Below, piece after piece: positions 12,653 through 24,835 of a DNA stretch of 64,000 bases. How positions within the stretch are numbered: position 1 is the stretch's first letter; each line of letters begins with the position of its first letter. This DNA is from Shinisaurus crocodilurus (lineage: Eukaryota > Chordata > Lepidosauria > Squamata > Shinisauridae). Both the position numbers and the translations under genes were made by a program. Where the stretch lies: positions 12,170,375-12,234,374 of the forward strand of contig CM037885.1 in assembly GCA_021292165.1 (NCBI GenBank), given 5' to 3'. The notes under the pieces were generated by a model. The model had not been told where the DNA came from, did no database searches, and was given only the letters and a program-made list of their open reading frames with translations.

Positions 12653-14407
12653 CGTGACACAGGGAAAGTGGTAGGAAAGGGGTCTCCACATCACTGGTGG
12701 CAGAAGCCCTGTGTTCATTGTAATACCTCAGGGGAAGGGGGCTGATCCCACCCCTCCCAGGGTCCCAACCTGGCCTGCTGGGGTTCCTCAGAGGGCCCCA
12801 CCCCTCCCCATGCCCCACTCGCCTCCCCCAACTATCAACCCTTTGGTTGTTTCCCAGCTATTCTGCAGTCCCCCCTCCAATCTAAAGGGCTGAAATGCCT
12901 CTCCTAAGGTTTAGTTACCGGCAGTTAGAGCTTTAAGCTCAAATAGGCTGGTATTGTTCATATTTTTGGCCCCTCCCCTTTTTCCTTCAGCCCCACCCAT
13001 CACTGGAATGCAGCCCTGAGTTTTTTTCCTCAGGCTGAAAGAGGTTCCACGCCCCTTCCTTAAGGCTTCTCATTGGACATAAGGCACTACAGAGTTGCAT
13101 ACAGTTAAACCCAATGGTTCACTCGGTTAAAAAACACTTTATTGGCCGATCAAAGTATGCTTTGTTGCCAAAATACATGGGGATGCATCTGAGGGTCACC
13201 CTCACTCAGGCTTGAAGGTAAGGGTCACCTTATCAAGATCCAAGATGGCTTCATGTATGCCTGAAGATGCACCCCACTAGCCCTTTGCATGGGAAAACAA
13301 ATTAAAACTTTCCCTGTGTGCACTTTGTGAAGGACGGGAGGTGGTGGTGGTGGTTTGGGGGGCTGCCCTCAATCTCTCAGCTCCTTATAATGTGTCCAGT
13401 GGGCAAGCAAACCACCTGGTAGATAAAACTATGAGAAGGCACGCAAGTGGTTGCAATGAGTGCATGCCAGGCACTCCTCACGAAATGGAGCTTCCTGTTA
13501 GCAGCAAAAATCGCAAATGAGAAATGGATTTCTTCACACACAATTCACTGTTGTTGCAAAGTCGGAGACTATGTCATCACCACTGCAGCTTTTGTGGTTT
13601 GGTTTTGTTTGTTTTCGGCGAAATCTATTTTCTCTGTACTTCGTTTTCTGCGACTACAGAAGGAAAGGCTCATTGACAAAGATATTCTGGGAGAGTTTGC
13701 ACAAGCATGATTACGGCCATCCCAAAGGGATATGAAGAATTCTTAATCTTATCATTAGGCATGATCCAGTCAAGCTAAATACCTTTTTTCTTTTTAAAAA
13801 ACACACACATTGATTTCAAAGGAGCCCCCTCTGAGAGTAAAAGGATTTGTACATGCTTAATGTTGCTGGTTTGTATGTTTATTATTTATTTTCCTGCTCC
13901 ATAATTTGTTGAGTTGAGATAACTCAAGCTTTTATCATGTTATCTAGGAATTTCCTGGTTCCTCTTGACGAGTCTGGAGAATCACACCTTTTTGCCCTAT
14001 TTTTTTCTGTTTTGCATCAGAGTATTTGGGGTGACTACTGTGGATAGGAAATGAGCAAGCGGTAAAAAGCCTTGAGTTCCCGTCCATGCTTCATTTCCTT
14101 GGGTAATAAACTATATCTATATTCTGCATACAGAATTCTCAGGGCAAGGAGGTGGTTGGCATTATATGTGAGAGGTACCACAATAGATATTATGGCAGCA
14201 GTCTGTAGGATTGTGGTGATGGATGAAGGTTTTGGATTACATTGTTTTAGCTGGTAGAATAGGTTTGTCTCAATGTGCAATTACTGAATGAATCTAGGCA
14301 ATTGTTTACCAAAGGGAAACTTAGCACGGCATGCACTTTTAAAATTGTTGTTATATTTTTAATCCACCCAATAACCAATGTTTTCTAGGTGGATTACAAA
14401 CTTGCTT

Positions 14408-14451
<44 letters not shown>

Positions 14452-14658
14452 GTTTTTAAAATGTGAATTACACCAGAACAAAAACAAACTCCACAACAAG
14501 ATAAACCAGCTGCAATGAAAAAGAAAAGAAAACCCAACTCCTCGACAGATTAAAAGCCTGTGGAAAGAGTAAGATCTTCACCCGACACCCAAAAGACAGC
14601 CATGTAGGTATGGGGCAATCACATCCCTGGGGAGATCTTTCCACAAATGGGGTGCTGG
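12653..14658. other. no gene recognised; (AT)n at 14410-14447
   Basis: A perfect AT dinucleotide run of about 19 units lies at 14410-14447, inside a LINE-3'-like tail (14340-14620). The remainder, including 13440-13740, is apparently single-copy with short conflicting frames. Confidence 0.4.
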
Positions 14659-14880
14659 AACCAGTGGAGGCTGCCGATTCCTGTGTCCGTGGGGCTCCTT
14701 ATCCATGGCAGCTTTTATTCTGAGCTTTATGGGAGCTATCCATGGTGCCCAATGGTGGTGAACCTATTTTGGGCATGCAGTTCAGCACCATGGATAGCTC
14801 TTACAAAGCTCAAACCAAAAGATTCAATGGATAAGGAGCCCCTCTGACACAGGAGTCATCACCAGCAACCCTGGCTGCAA
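14659..14880. mobile_element. palindromic MITE, 'ccagtggaggctg' family
   Basis: Arms 'ggctccttatccatggcagcttttattctgag' and its inverse with a central 'ctatccatggtg / caccatggatag' pair. Other copies at 18671-18893 and 20788-20995. Confidence 0.75.
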
Positions 14881-15888
14881 CTGATAAGGCTTCTCAGCCC
14901 TTCCGTGGCTTCAGGGCAGTTGTTGATCTGCCTCCTCATTCTGGTCCAAACAGAAGCGATGATGAGAAGGATGAGCAGTAGATGCTGCTGACTTCTTGCT
15001 CACACTGGCTCCCTGCCACGCCATCAGGTGGCAGCAATGATAAGGAAGGGAAAGAGGAGCAAGAGCAGCTGGTGACAAAGGAGGTGAGAAGGTGGCCTCC
15101 CAATGGGAGGGGCCCCATGGAGGGCGTCTTGTCCAAGGGCCCTCCACTACAGCCTGGAGCCAGCACTGTGTCCTGCTTCTATGCCTTGTGCAAACAATTG
15201 GTCCTCCACAGAAATCAGCTGGTGGAGCTTTTCTTGATGGAGAGAGAAGTCCATCTTGTTCATGCCTGCAGAAGGGGCTTCTGTGGAAAGCATGGGAGAA
15301 GCCATCAGTTCACAACCCTATGACCTGGATGCCTATCTACTTACATCCCCCGACATATACATCTCTCTCCCCCCACACAAATGCACACACTCCCCTTCCA
15401 TCAAGGTCCCCAAGGGATCCACACACATGCCTTGGTTGAAAATGGAATCCTTCGGGATCCCTTGTATGTAACCACTGCTTCTTGAAAGGCAACTGCGGAA
15501 ATTCTCCGTTGTGTCGTCATTGGCATTGCTTGTCATTCTCTGACAAATCACTGCGACTTGTAGGATATACTTCCAAATGTGGGAGAAGCATCGCCTCCTG
15601 CGCTCTCATACTAAGAGAGGACACTGATCCACAGAGCAGACCGACACTCCAGAATCCAGGGGCAACTTTCGCTCGGTGCAGATGACTAAATATAAGGTTA
15701 GTCAACACTTGGAGGGGAGTATGGCTTCATGCCAACTGATCACACCTCTGAGCTTCTTGCATTGATAGGCTTCTGTCTGGACTGGAGCCTATGCATGCCC
15801 AAGCTGCATGCATGGCAGTTCTCTCTGTTACAATCTGGGGTGGAACTAGCAGGCACAATCCCATATTGCTCCTCTGCAAAGGGCTTAT
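14881..15888. other. no gene recognised
   Basis: Several overlapping short frames on both strands, none with splice or family support. Confidence 0.4.
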
Positions 15889-16510
15889 ATGTCCAGCTGC
15901 CATTTATTTATTCAACGTTGCCTCCGGAAAATCCTGCAAATTACTTGGGAAGATAGGCGAACAAATGTCAGTGTACTGGAAGAAGCAAAGACTACTAGCG
16001 TTGAAAAAATGATCCTTCAACGCCAACTTCAGTGGACCGGTCATGTTGTTCGAATGCCTGACTGCCGTCTCCCAAAGCAGTTACTTTATTCCCAACTCAA
16101 GGATGGAAAGCGGAATATCGGTGGTCAATATAAGAGGTTTAAAGATGTTCTTAAGGCTAATCTAAAAAAATGCAATATAAACATCAAAAACTGGGAAGCT
16201 CTGGCCCATGAATGATCTAACTGGAGGTTGGCCTTTCACAAAGGCTCTATGGACTTTGAAGAAGCCCGAGTGCAAGGTGAAAGGGAGAAACGTGCTAAGC
16301 AAAAAGCACGTCAAATGAATCCTTTACAGGACCATCTTCCATCTGGTAACCTGTGTCCTCACTGTGGGAAGCTGTGTGGATGTAGAATTGGCCTCCACAG
16401 TCACTTACGGACCCATCGCTAGAGTCTACACAATTTTCTTTAGAATATTCCTCCTTTTAAAATCTCCTTTTTGTAAAAAAAATTTATCCTGGAAGACAAT
16501 TTTACTCGGT
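15889..16510 (+). mobile_element. non-LTR retrotransposon C-terminus with C2H2 finger
   Basis: 15889-16215 encodes QRCLRKILQITWEDRRTN, LQWTGHVVRMPDCRLPK and KDVLKANLKKCNI, the post-RT region of a large animal endonuclease/RT family. After a stop, 16228-16422 encodes a terminal C2H2-like finger (CPHCGKLCGCRIGLHSHLRTH). The RT core is absent. A minus-strand copy lies at 19905-20180. The clade (RTE-like or related) is uncertain. Confidence 0.7.
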
Positions 16511-16529
16511 CACGAGTGATAGCCTGGCT

Positions 16530-16640
16530 GACTGATTTATTTATTGCATTTATACCCCACTCTTCAGCCAGAAAAGGCTCCCAGAGTGACTTACAAAGAT
16601 TAATAATAAGACAGTCCCTGCCCTCAGGCTTACAGTTTAA
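16530..16640 (-). mobile_element. LINE 3' terminal fragment
   Basis: Reverse complement of the 'gtgagcctgagggcagggactgtc ... gagtggggtataaat' tail found at 60850-60975. Confidence 0.55.
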
Positions 16641-16906
16641 AAGACATGACACAAAAGGAAAAGGGATTGGGAGGGAGGAGGAAGAATGCAATCCTCAGGC
16701 ACCAGTTCTTAGTCATGAGGTATGAAAAAAAGCAACCGCAACTAGGGATGTGGGTGAAATGTGTTTGGTTCACATTTTAATAAGGACTGACCTAAACGTT
16801 CCAGAATGAGGTTGGAAACCAGAACACAATCATCCTCCACTTTTCACATGTCTCTGAATTTTGTGATGCAGTTCTCCGATCCAAACATGCATACATTAGG
16901 GCAAAT

Positions 16907-17154
16907 GGAGCCAGTGTAGCATAGTGGTGAGAGTGTTGGACTGGGACTCGGGAGATCCGGGTTCTAGTCCCCGCTCGGCCATGAAACTCACTGGGTGACT
17001 TTGGGCCAGTCACTGACTCTCAGCCTAACCTACCTCACAGGGTTGTTGTGAGGACAAAGTGGAGAGGAGGAGGAGGAGGAGGAGGAGGAGGATTATGTTA
17101 GCCGCCTTGGGTTCCTTGCAGGAAAAAAGGTGGGGTATAAATGTAATAAATAAA
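16907..17154 (+). mobile_element. Sauria-type tRNA-derived SINE
   Basis: Full-length copy with head gccagtgtagcatagtgg, B box ggttctagtcc, an expanded gaggag run and a TAAT-rich tail. Confidence 0.92.
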
Positions 17155-17314
17155 ATGGTCGAGTTGCAATGACAATTGCTTCCAGCGTCTAAAGTGTGTT
17201 TGGGGCCTGTCTTTTAAACAGGCACTGATTGGCAAGACAGCACAGCTGGGCCAGGCTGCAGATGACACGTGCCTGGCCCCACCCCAAACACACTCCAGCA
17301 CAGCTGCCCCATGT

Positions 17315-17554
17315 CTTTATTATTTATTTATTTTATTTATTATATTTATACCCCACCTTTTTTCCTTCAAGGAACCCAAGGTGGCTTACATAATCCTCCT
17401 CCTCCTCTCCATTTCATCCTCACAACAACCCTGTGAGGTAGGTTAGGCTGAGAGTCAGTGACTGGCCCAGTGAGTTTCATGGCCGAGCGGGGACTAGAAC
17501 CCGGATCTCCCGAGTCCCAGTCCAACACTCTCACCACTACGCCACACTGGCTCT
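17315..17554 (-). mobile_element. Sauria-type tRNA-derived SINE
   Basis: Minus-strand copy 160 bp from the plus-strand copy at 16907-17154, forming a convergent pair. A small internal deletion removes part of the 'cactgggtgactttgg' segment. Confidence 0.9.
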
Positions 17555-18106
17555 GTTCTTCCAAACGGAGGCACAACAACAAGTGCTCTAAAAATACATT
17601 GACTGAATCATTCTATGAATCTTAGTCACTCTGAAATCTCTCCTTACCTTCAACTAAAATCTCCAGTGGTGCCATGAGCTGAGACTTCTGAGACTCTGCT
17701 TCTGGAGAGAGAAGAACTAAAGTTTAATTTGAGGCAGGGATGAATGGACCTGTGTTTGATGCCTCCTTCAATTCCTTTGGGAAGGAATAATGAATGAGAG
17801 TGTCTCAGAGCACATGCAGAGTGCCTTTCCCAGGCTGTGCTGATTTCCCAGCAACAGAAGAGCTTCCTTGATGCTACACTACTAGTCATCATCTGGAGGG
17901 TCTACTGAAGGTGAGCAGGATAACATTCTTAATCGAAACCAAGAAGGGAAACTCTGCGATAGACCACTGGGATCCAGCAGGATAGGAATTTTAAAGGAGG
18001 ATAACCGTTGGATGGGCCATTGGGATAGAGCCGTGAAAGGAACAATAATGGGGGTGAAAAACAAAAACAAAACCCTGACTGTGGTTTCACATGAAATACT
18101 CTAGCT
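17555..18106. other. no gene recognised
   Basis: Nothing assignable. Confidence 0.4.
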
Positions 18107-18231
18107 CAGGGCTCTCCAACCTTGGATCTCCAGATGCTGCTCAACTACAGCTCCCAGAATCCCTTGCCATTAGCCATGCTGGCTGGGTATGCTGGGAGCT
18201 GTAGACCAGCAACATCTGGGGCCCCAAGGTT
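18107..18231. mobile_element. palindromic hAT MITE, right end truncated
   Basis: Begins CAGGGCTCTCCAACCTTGG; right arm ends at ccccaaggtta without the terminal GAGCCCTG. Confidence 0.75.
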
Positions 18232-18670
18232 AGCTGAAAAATGAAAGGATTTCATCAAGATGCTTTCAGCCACTAGGTGGCAGTATCAATCCAATTCTTT
18301 TAATAGCTGCTCTCTCTCCTGATGTGATAAAGTTGGGTAAGAGCCGCTAGGAGAGGATTAGAAGGTTTGCTGAGCTGGCATTTTCAGGGGAATGTGTGTG
18401 ACCTTGGCAAAGGAAGCTGGAGGATTTAGGGCTGGGGTAGAGGAAAGAGCAGCCAGCCAGTTTGTGTGCGTGTGTGTACGTGTGCACACGAATGCACCAC
18501 AGTGCACGAGTGATCAGAGGGAACAGCCGTGATGTGACGGGGACCATAGGGAATGGAGTCCTAAAGAACATCTGATTACAAATTAGGAGAATCGTGCTAT
18601 ATGGGCAGAGGGTGGATAAAATGCAACGAAGTCCGCTGCTGGAGTATAGACACCAGTGAAGCTGCATTAT

Positions 18671-18893
18671 ATTCTAGGGAGGCTGGTGATTCCGATGTCA
18701 GCGGGGCTCCATATCCATTGCAGCTTTTATTCTGAGCTTTATAAGACCTATCCATGGTGCGCCATGGTGGTGAACTTATTTTGGGGATGGAGTTCAGCGC
18801 CATGGATAGCTCATATGAGGCTCTGAATAAAAGCTGCAATGGATGAGGAGGAGGAGCCTCACTGACCTAGGAGTCCTCACCACTCAGCCTCCC
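18671..18893. mobile_element. palindromic MITE, 'ggaggctggtgattcc' family
   Basis: Same family as 14659-14880; flanks attatatt / attacatt give an 8-bp duplication with one mismatch, which places it with the hAT-type elements. Confidence 0.75.
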
Positions 18894-19904
18894 CTGATTA
18901 CATTTATTTAGCCCCCTTAGCATGTAGAATGGGGCTGTGGGGCTGTGTCCCAGCCCCAAATTCTCGCAATTCCATGGGCCCCACCGCATGCTTTCCACCC
19001 ATCAGGTGTGGACATCTGCAGGAGAAGGCTGATGTGCGCGGTCCCCGCATGATCGTGGCTCCAGATTGCAGGGGAAACGTCTGTGTATATTGAGGTGTAA
19101 ACATGTAGGTTTCCCCTTTGCAGACAGCGCTTGGACACGTGGCCGGGCCCAGCGGTACTCTATGACCTTGCTGGCAGGGCCACGCGGTGCAGCCCCGTTC
19201 TGCGTCTGGTTAGCCTTCCCTTGCATGCATGCACACTTATGAAGGGGCAAATGAGTTAGCCCCTTGGCCCATCCAACTTAGTATTGCCTATTCTACTGGT
19301 GGCAACTCTTCAAAGTCATAGTCAGCTGTTCTGCTTGGTGCTGGGCTGAATGTTCTCCAGCGTTTGGTCCCCACCCTTGGCTCTGCCTCCATCTACCCCT
19401 GGCTTCAGCGCCACCCACCACTGACATATGGCCACCACTCAGGTTCATCTCGGCAACACTTTTGGTAGAGCATTTCGTGCAGCACCCACCTTCTGGAACA
19501 CTGTACCGATTGACATTAGACCGGTCCCCACAGCTCTGATGTTCAGACATCCTCTTTACTGCTGATTAAGTTGTATCGTGTTGTCTTTATGATTACATTT
19601 GTAACACTTTGCTAATCGTGTTTGTCCAGCTGATGTATTGGGAGCCGTGAATACACCCACACCCACCCTCCAGGCTGGTCCTCTTCTCCTTAGCGGGTTT
19701 AGTAGAGGACTTAGTAGAAGACTAAGATCTGGACTACGAAGGTTGGAGACAACTGATGAGAAGTTCACATTGGAATGATAGATGTGCCATTGACTGTGGT
19801 GTTGACATGCCCCACTGTCCTCTCTGTTTGCAGGTAATGTGGATTTTTCTAGTGCTCAAAACATTTAAAACCTCTTTCATGTCATAGATCATGTTCAAAT
19901 GTCT
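18894..19904. other. no gene recognised
   Basis: 19296-19770 contains a possible LINE 3' coding scrap on the minus strand (GGCCTKCSTKSV-like context); not enough to name. Confidence 0.35.
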
Positions 19905-20180
19905 GTAGTAGTAGTAGGCGATCACTCGTGACCGAGTAAGATTGTCTTCCAGGATAAAATTACAAAAAGAAAATTATAAAAAGAGGAAATTGTAAAAAAA
20001 AATTGTGTAGACTCTAGCGATGGGTCCGTAAGTGACTGTGGAGGCCAATTCTAGATCCACACAGCTTCCCACAGTGAGGACATAGGTTGCCAGATGGAAG
20101 ATGGTCCTGTAAAGAATTTGCTTGACGTGCTTTTTGCTTAGCACGTTTCTCCCTTTCACCTTGCACTCGGGCTCAAAACA
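19905..20180 (-). mobile_element. non-LTR C2H2-finger 3' end, minus-strand copy
   Basis: Reverse complement of 16265-16520: same finger-coding block and the 'cactcgtgaccgagt' 3' region. An 'aacatttaaaacctctttcatgtcatagatcatgttcaaat' sequence of about 40 bp flanks both sides (19859-19897 and 20177-20217). Confidence 0.7.
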
Positions 20181-20787
20181 TTTAAAACCTCTTTCATGTC
20201 ATAGATCATGTTCAAATTTCTGTGTACCCCCCCCCCAAAACAAAACTTTCTATCTCCAGCCAAAACGTCAGGGTCCAGCCCCAGTATCTGGAGTGATACA
20301 CACACACACACTTTCATAGAAGCATCTCTTGCTAAAACTCCCATTATGTTGTTATTTCAAAGGATGTACTATCTGTGCATCTCTGTTGGCCCCCTCACAC
20401 CCACGGATTGGGGTAGCAGGAAACTGCAGGCCAGGATTAAGCCCTGTCAGGAGAACTGGAGTGGCATCCTAGGGCAAGATGCCTCTGGATAGGATTGTGG
20501 TGGTGGTGTGGTCATTTTTAAGACAAATGAGAGAAAGAGTGGACAAAGGAGGCTGCCTGAGAATAGAATATACGTGTTTATTGGGAAGAGGACGTCTAGA
20601 GAGAGAGTGACCTTTTAAAGAGAGGTAACACAAGCCTCTCTGAGTACAGATGGATGAGAGAGAGAATGGAACCAGCCCGCAGAGCTACATCTTTCCATAA
20701 CACCAACCTATGAAGTTCCCCACAGCCTGATGTCAGTGAAGCACCCCAGGTGACCTGGCTGGGGTGCAGGTGGGGGTAGGGAACGGG
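20181..20787. other. no gene recognised
   Basis: Includes a short CA run (20298-20311) only. Confidence 0.4.
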
Positions 20788-20995
20788 AGAGGCGCAGAGG
20801 AGGCAGGTGACTCCAGTTTTGGTGGGGCTCCTATTCCATTGCAGGTTTTATTTGGAGCCGTATAGGAGCTATCCACAGTGCTGAACTCCACCCCCAAAAT
20901 AGGTTCACCACCATGGATAGCTCCAATCAGCTCCAAATAAAAGCTGCCATGGGTTAGGAGCCCCACCGAAATAGGAGTCACCAGCCTCCACTGGC
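20788..20995. mobile_element. palindromic MITE, 'gaggcaggtgactcc' family
   Basis: Ends gaggcaggtgactcc and ggagtcaccagcctcc; centre 'ctatccacag ... ccatggatag'. Third copy of the 14659 family. Confidence 0.75.
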
Positions 20996-22975
20996 GAGGC
21001 ATGCACTGGGAGCCTCAGCAGTTCAGAAGGCCAAAGCATGAGATGAGTTGGCTGGGTCTCTGCGAGATGCACAATGATGCCAGGATTCCTTCCTCACCGA
21101 TACCTTCTCTATGAGAAATTATTCATTTATATAGGTGTGCATACACACACACACACACACACACACGGGAGTGGAGGGGTCATGTTACCTGGAAACAAAT
21201 CCTCTGCCTCACCGATGAGAAAAGAGCAGTCTGTACATGCCCAGAGACACTCTTACTAAAGCAATCCTGGTGCATGCATTGGGAGATGGAATTTCAACAA
21301 TCCAACAGCAGAGAGTGCCAAGCTTAATTTAAAAAAAAATAAAAAATGCCCACCTTTCCAGAAGCTCTGTGTGAGCCACAGACTCTGAAGAGGTGTCTCT
21401 CCAAGGAGGACACAGACTATGGGAAGGTAGGAGATCTTCTACACTGCTATCTGAAAGGGTACACCACTGCTATTTGGAAGGGAGATCTACACTGCTATTT
21501 GAAAGGCTTTCAAATGGTATTTACACATGACTAATTGCATCAGGATATAGCTGGATGCGAATCCAAATGTGCATCCCATCAAAAGTATTTAACAGTGCAA
21601 CCCTATGCATGTCTACTCAGAGGCAGGTCCCTCTGAATTCAGGGGGACTTACTCCCAGGGAAGTGTGTGTACAGGATTGCAGCCTGAGTGTGGCTGGATG
21701 GCAATCCGTGGTTGAATGTGCACTTTGATCAGCATCCTGGTGCGCACCAGTTGTAAGGTCTGTGTAGCTCCTGATCCAGCAAGTGATGCATTCGGAAGCT
21801 GCTTAGTGGATCACCTTAATTGGATTAGGGGGCAGTCTAGGCTTGCAGGCATGACTGGTTTGGCCTCTACAAAACTCACACTGAAGGTCTTCTTTGGTAC
21901 AGTAAGTAATAATAATGACAACAACAGCAATCACCATCATCATGATGGGTCTGGAGACTGGTCAGAGCCCTTAAACGGTTAGAGCATCCTGGGGTGGGTG
22001 GCTAGGGCGTTTTTCTGTTTTCTTTTGTCTTGCAGCTAAAATTCAGCCCATCCAGATCATCAGGGCCATGGCACTGGGGAGACCTCTGATCTCCACGGTT
22101 GTGTCTCTCTGATCTGTTATGGGTTATTAGCTGTTACAGGTTGGTGACTGACAAGCCAAGTTGATACAAATATACATAAAATAAATAAAGAGGCATGCCT
22201 AGATGTTCAGCCTTAGTTACCAACACATTGAATTAAAGGATGCATTTCTGCACAAAGTGAAAATTTGTAGTTGGGCCAAATATTCTAACATGGCAAATAC
22301 TGACAATATAAGGTATAAGGATAAGCACTTAATAACTATAGCCTTTTTATCTATTATTGCAGGAAATTTAGGGAGAGGCAGAACATAAGGAGGATCAGAA
22401 AAGGAACATATAGATCTAGCATCAGAAAGGAAGTAGTACTTACTTCAAACAGTAGAGTGAAGTTTGAAGGCCTGAGTACAGGATACAGGAGAGCATAGAA
22501 AAATACTGAGGGTTCCGCACCAGTCAAGGTTTTAAATTTTTAATTTTGAGATCCAAACCCTGAGAGGGAGGAGAGTCATGGTTACATGACTGTTTGTTTG
22601 TAATGAAGACTTTTCACCCATGTTGTACTTACTTATTTATTAATTTATTTTATAATGATGTTTATTTTTATAATAATGCTGTATTTATTGTTAATGTGTG
22701 TACACACACACACACATACACACGTATTTATTGATTTGGGTTTTTCTTTTTCCCTCAGGCTTCCCTAAATGCAATACATAAATTCAAAGATTTCTGTGCT
22801 TAAAATACTGCAGTTTTGTGTGTTTCCTCTAATAACTTTTGTACCTGACCATGCCCTTTGGTTGCCTGGCCATACCCCTTGGCCACGCCCTCATGTTGCC
22901 TGGCCATGCCCTCTTGATCACACCTTCATGTTGCTTAACCACACCTCTCACAAATTCACATGTATGTCCCTATTT
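20996..22975. other. 3' flank of the receptor gene; no gene recognised
   Basis: (AC)n at 21144-21167. 21425-21510 holds three short direct repeats of 'ctacactgctatttgaaagg'. 22850-22945 has repeated 'ccatgcccttggttgcctggc' units. The rest is AT-rich. Confidence 0.4.
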
Positions 22976-24002
22976 TCATCTGTGAAATGTTGGAGGATAT
23001 GGGAATGGAACACAGAAGTCCAGCCTTCTTTTGGTCCTTAGGTCTTCTGACGAAGGCTGCGTGTTGTTTCTGCCCCGGACAGACTCTTCATCCTCTTCAG
23101 TTAGCGCCTTGCGGAAGAGCCCCAAGAAGGAGGCCCGGCGGTGCAGACCCCGGCTACGGATATAGCCCACAAAGCAATATAGCACAGGGTTGACAGCAGC
23201 TGTGGAGGTATGCCAGAGCATTGGACAGCTTGAGCCCAATCCCCCAGGAGCTTTTTTTGCTTGTTATGGTGCTGAGAAGCACAAAGATGTGATGGGGTAG
23301 CCAACAGACAAAGAAGAGCACCACAATGGTGGCCACCAAAGCAAAGGTCCGATGGGAGCCCTCCCAGTGCCGCCCACGAAGCTTGCAAATCAGAACTAAG
23401 TAGGCTGAGGAAATGATGATGAAGGGCACGAGGAACCCCCCAAAGAACCTGCTCAGCCTCAAGGGCAGTTCCATGGAGGTCAGGAGATCTTTCCGGTAGG
23501 TACAGTAGGGTGCTCCATTTCTTACTTCGGTATGGCGGACCACCAGGTAGGGGATGCTGAAGGCCAGAGCTAGGATCCATGCCCCAGTGCACATCAGGGC
23601 TTGATAGCGTGGCCCACGATGGTTTCGGGCCCAGACGGGCCGTGCAATCAACAAGCAGCGGTATACACTGATGACAGTGAGGACAAAGACGCTGGTAAAG
23701 ACGGTGAGGTAGCGGGCAAAGGTATGAAGTTTGCACAAGACCAGGCCAAAGGGCCAGCAGGTGTACATGATCTCCTGTACAAGGGCAGGGATACGGCCAA
23801 GAGAGAAGAGGAAGTCTGCCACGGCCAGGTTGAAGTAGCAGATGGAGGTGAAGGTTTTGCGCTTCTCCCGCCTGACTACAACCCACATCACCAGCCCATT
23901 GCCAGAGACTCCCAGGACCAGGATGATCACGTTGGTTACGATGGCGATATGGCGCATAGCATCTTCCAGCACGGTGGTGTTGAGGTGACAGGAGGCATTC
24001 AT
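22976..24002 (-). CDS. FPR-like chemoattractant receptor (class A GPCR), frameshifted in TM7
   Basis: Single-exon seven-transmembrane receptor of the formyl-peptide/chemoattractant group (FPR, CMKLR1, GPR33 relatives), which sense peptide or lipid chemoattractants on leukocytes through Gi. I start at the Met at 24002, because a splice acceptor ends 5 bases upstream and the N-terminus then carries two N-glycosylation sequons (NAS, NTT). Visible in order: TM1 with GNGLV; TM2 with NLAVADF; WPFG..LCK before TM3; loop 2 RPVWARNHR, very FPR-like; TM6 FFVCWLPHH; TM7 NPVLY; then a basic and acidic tail. The D/ERY position reads VYRC, so the usual acidic residue is absent. The frame breaks near 23210: upstream sequence runs to a stop at 23154, while NPVLYCFVG and about 75 residues lie in the next frame, ending at 22976. 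Spacing from 'NALA' to 'NP' fits the family if one base is surplus. Either a recent pseudogene or null allele, or a base-call error. Family placement is firm; orthology is not. Confidence 0.82.
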
Positions 24003-24009
24003 CGTGTCT
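24003..24009 (-). other. splice acceptor upstream of receptor start codon
   Basis: On the minus strand a pyrimidine-rich run ends in CTTCACAG, followed by ACACG and then the ATG. Intronless coding exons preceded by a 5' UTR intron ending just before the ATG are usual for FPR-family genes, which favours this start over the in-frame Met at 24059. Confidence 0.55.
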
Positions 24010-24414
24010 GTGAAGAGGAACCGGGCCAAGTTTAGTACCTTTCCCCTGCTAAAGTCCACACACCTCCTATAACTGGCAATCTTGCAAAAGAAATTGAGTT
24101 GGAAGAATACAAATTCAAGGTCTGTGAGGATTTGTGGGGAGTCTCAGTATCAAATTCTCCCTGAAGAGATCACTTGGGGAGGAGGTGGATAGCTGGACAA
24201 CAGGAGCCCCCAGATTAAGTGGTACAATCAATGCCCCCTCCTCTCCCCACTGGAAAATTTCTTTCCCCCCTCATTGATCTACACCTCTGCCCTAGGGATA
24301 GAATGTGAAAAACAATTAACAGTCACAAAATGAAGTGACAGTGACAAAATGAAGAGGGAGAGAGAATTTGTCCCCACTCCCATGAATAAAGACAACCATT
24401 CATTTATTTATTTT
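24010..24414. other. upstream of receptor coding exon
   Basis: Presumed 5' intron of the receptor transcript. No promoter or non-coding exon could be identified. Confidence 0.35.
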
Positions 24415-24735
24415 ATTTGTACCCCCCCCACACACACACCTTTCTTCCCAAAAATGGTACTCAAGGCGGCTTACCGGCACAATGAACATTGATTAAAACA
24501 ATATCTTAAAATACAATAGAAACATAACAATTACAGAATAAGAAAATAAAAAAAAACCCAGCACCCAACCTGACAGACCCACTTACAGGCCGAAGACCTT
24601 GTTGAACATAGTGGTCTTTGCCTGCCGGCGGAAGGCAAAAGAGAAGGGGGCAAACCTAGCCTCCTTTGGCAGGGAGTTCCACAGCCTGGGAGCAACCACC
24701 AAAAAGTCTCTCTCTCAGATCGCCACCAAACATAT
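24415..24735 (-). mobile_element. L2/CR1-type LINE 3' end
   Basis: The minus strand encodes a LINE C-terminus resembling VVAPRLWNSLPKEA, followed by an AT-rich 3' tail. Adjacent 24736-24830 is the tail of another copy ('accgcccaatagctgaagc'). Confidence 0.6.
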
Positions 24736-24835
24736 TTATTTATTTATTTATTACATTTCTATACCGCCCAATAGCTGAAGCTGTCTGGGTGGTTCACAAC
24801 AATTAAAACCACAAAATACAACATAAAATACAGTA

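Noticed and set aside
12276..12818. 180-residue minus-strand protein
   Set aside because: It spans an LTR-element tail and part of a hAT MITE, so it is a composite of repeats rather than a gene.
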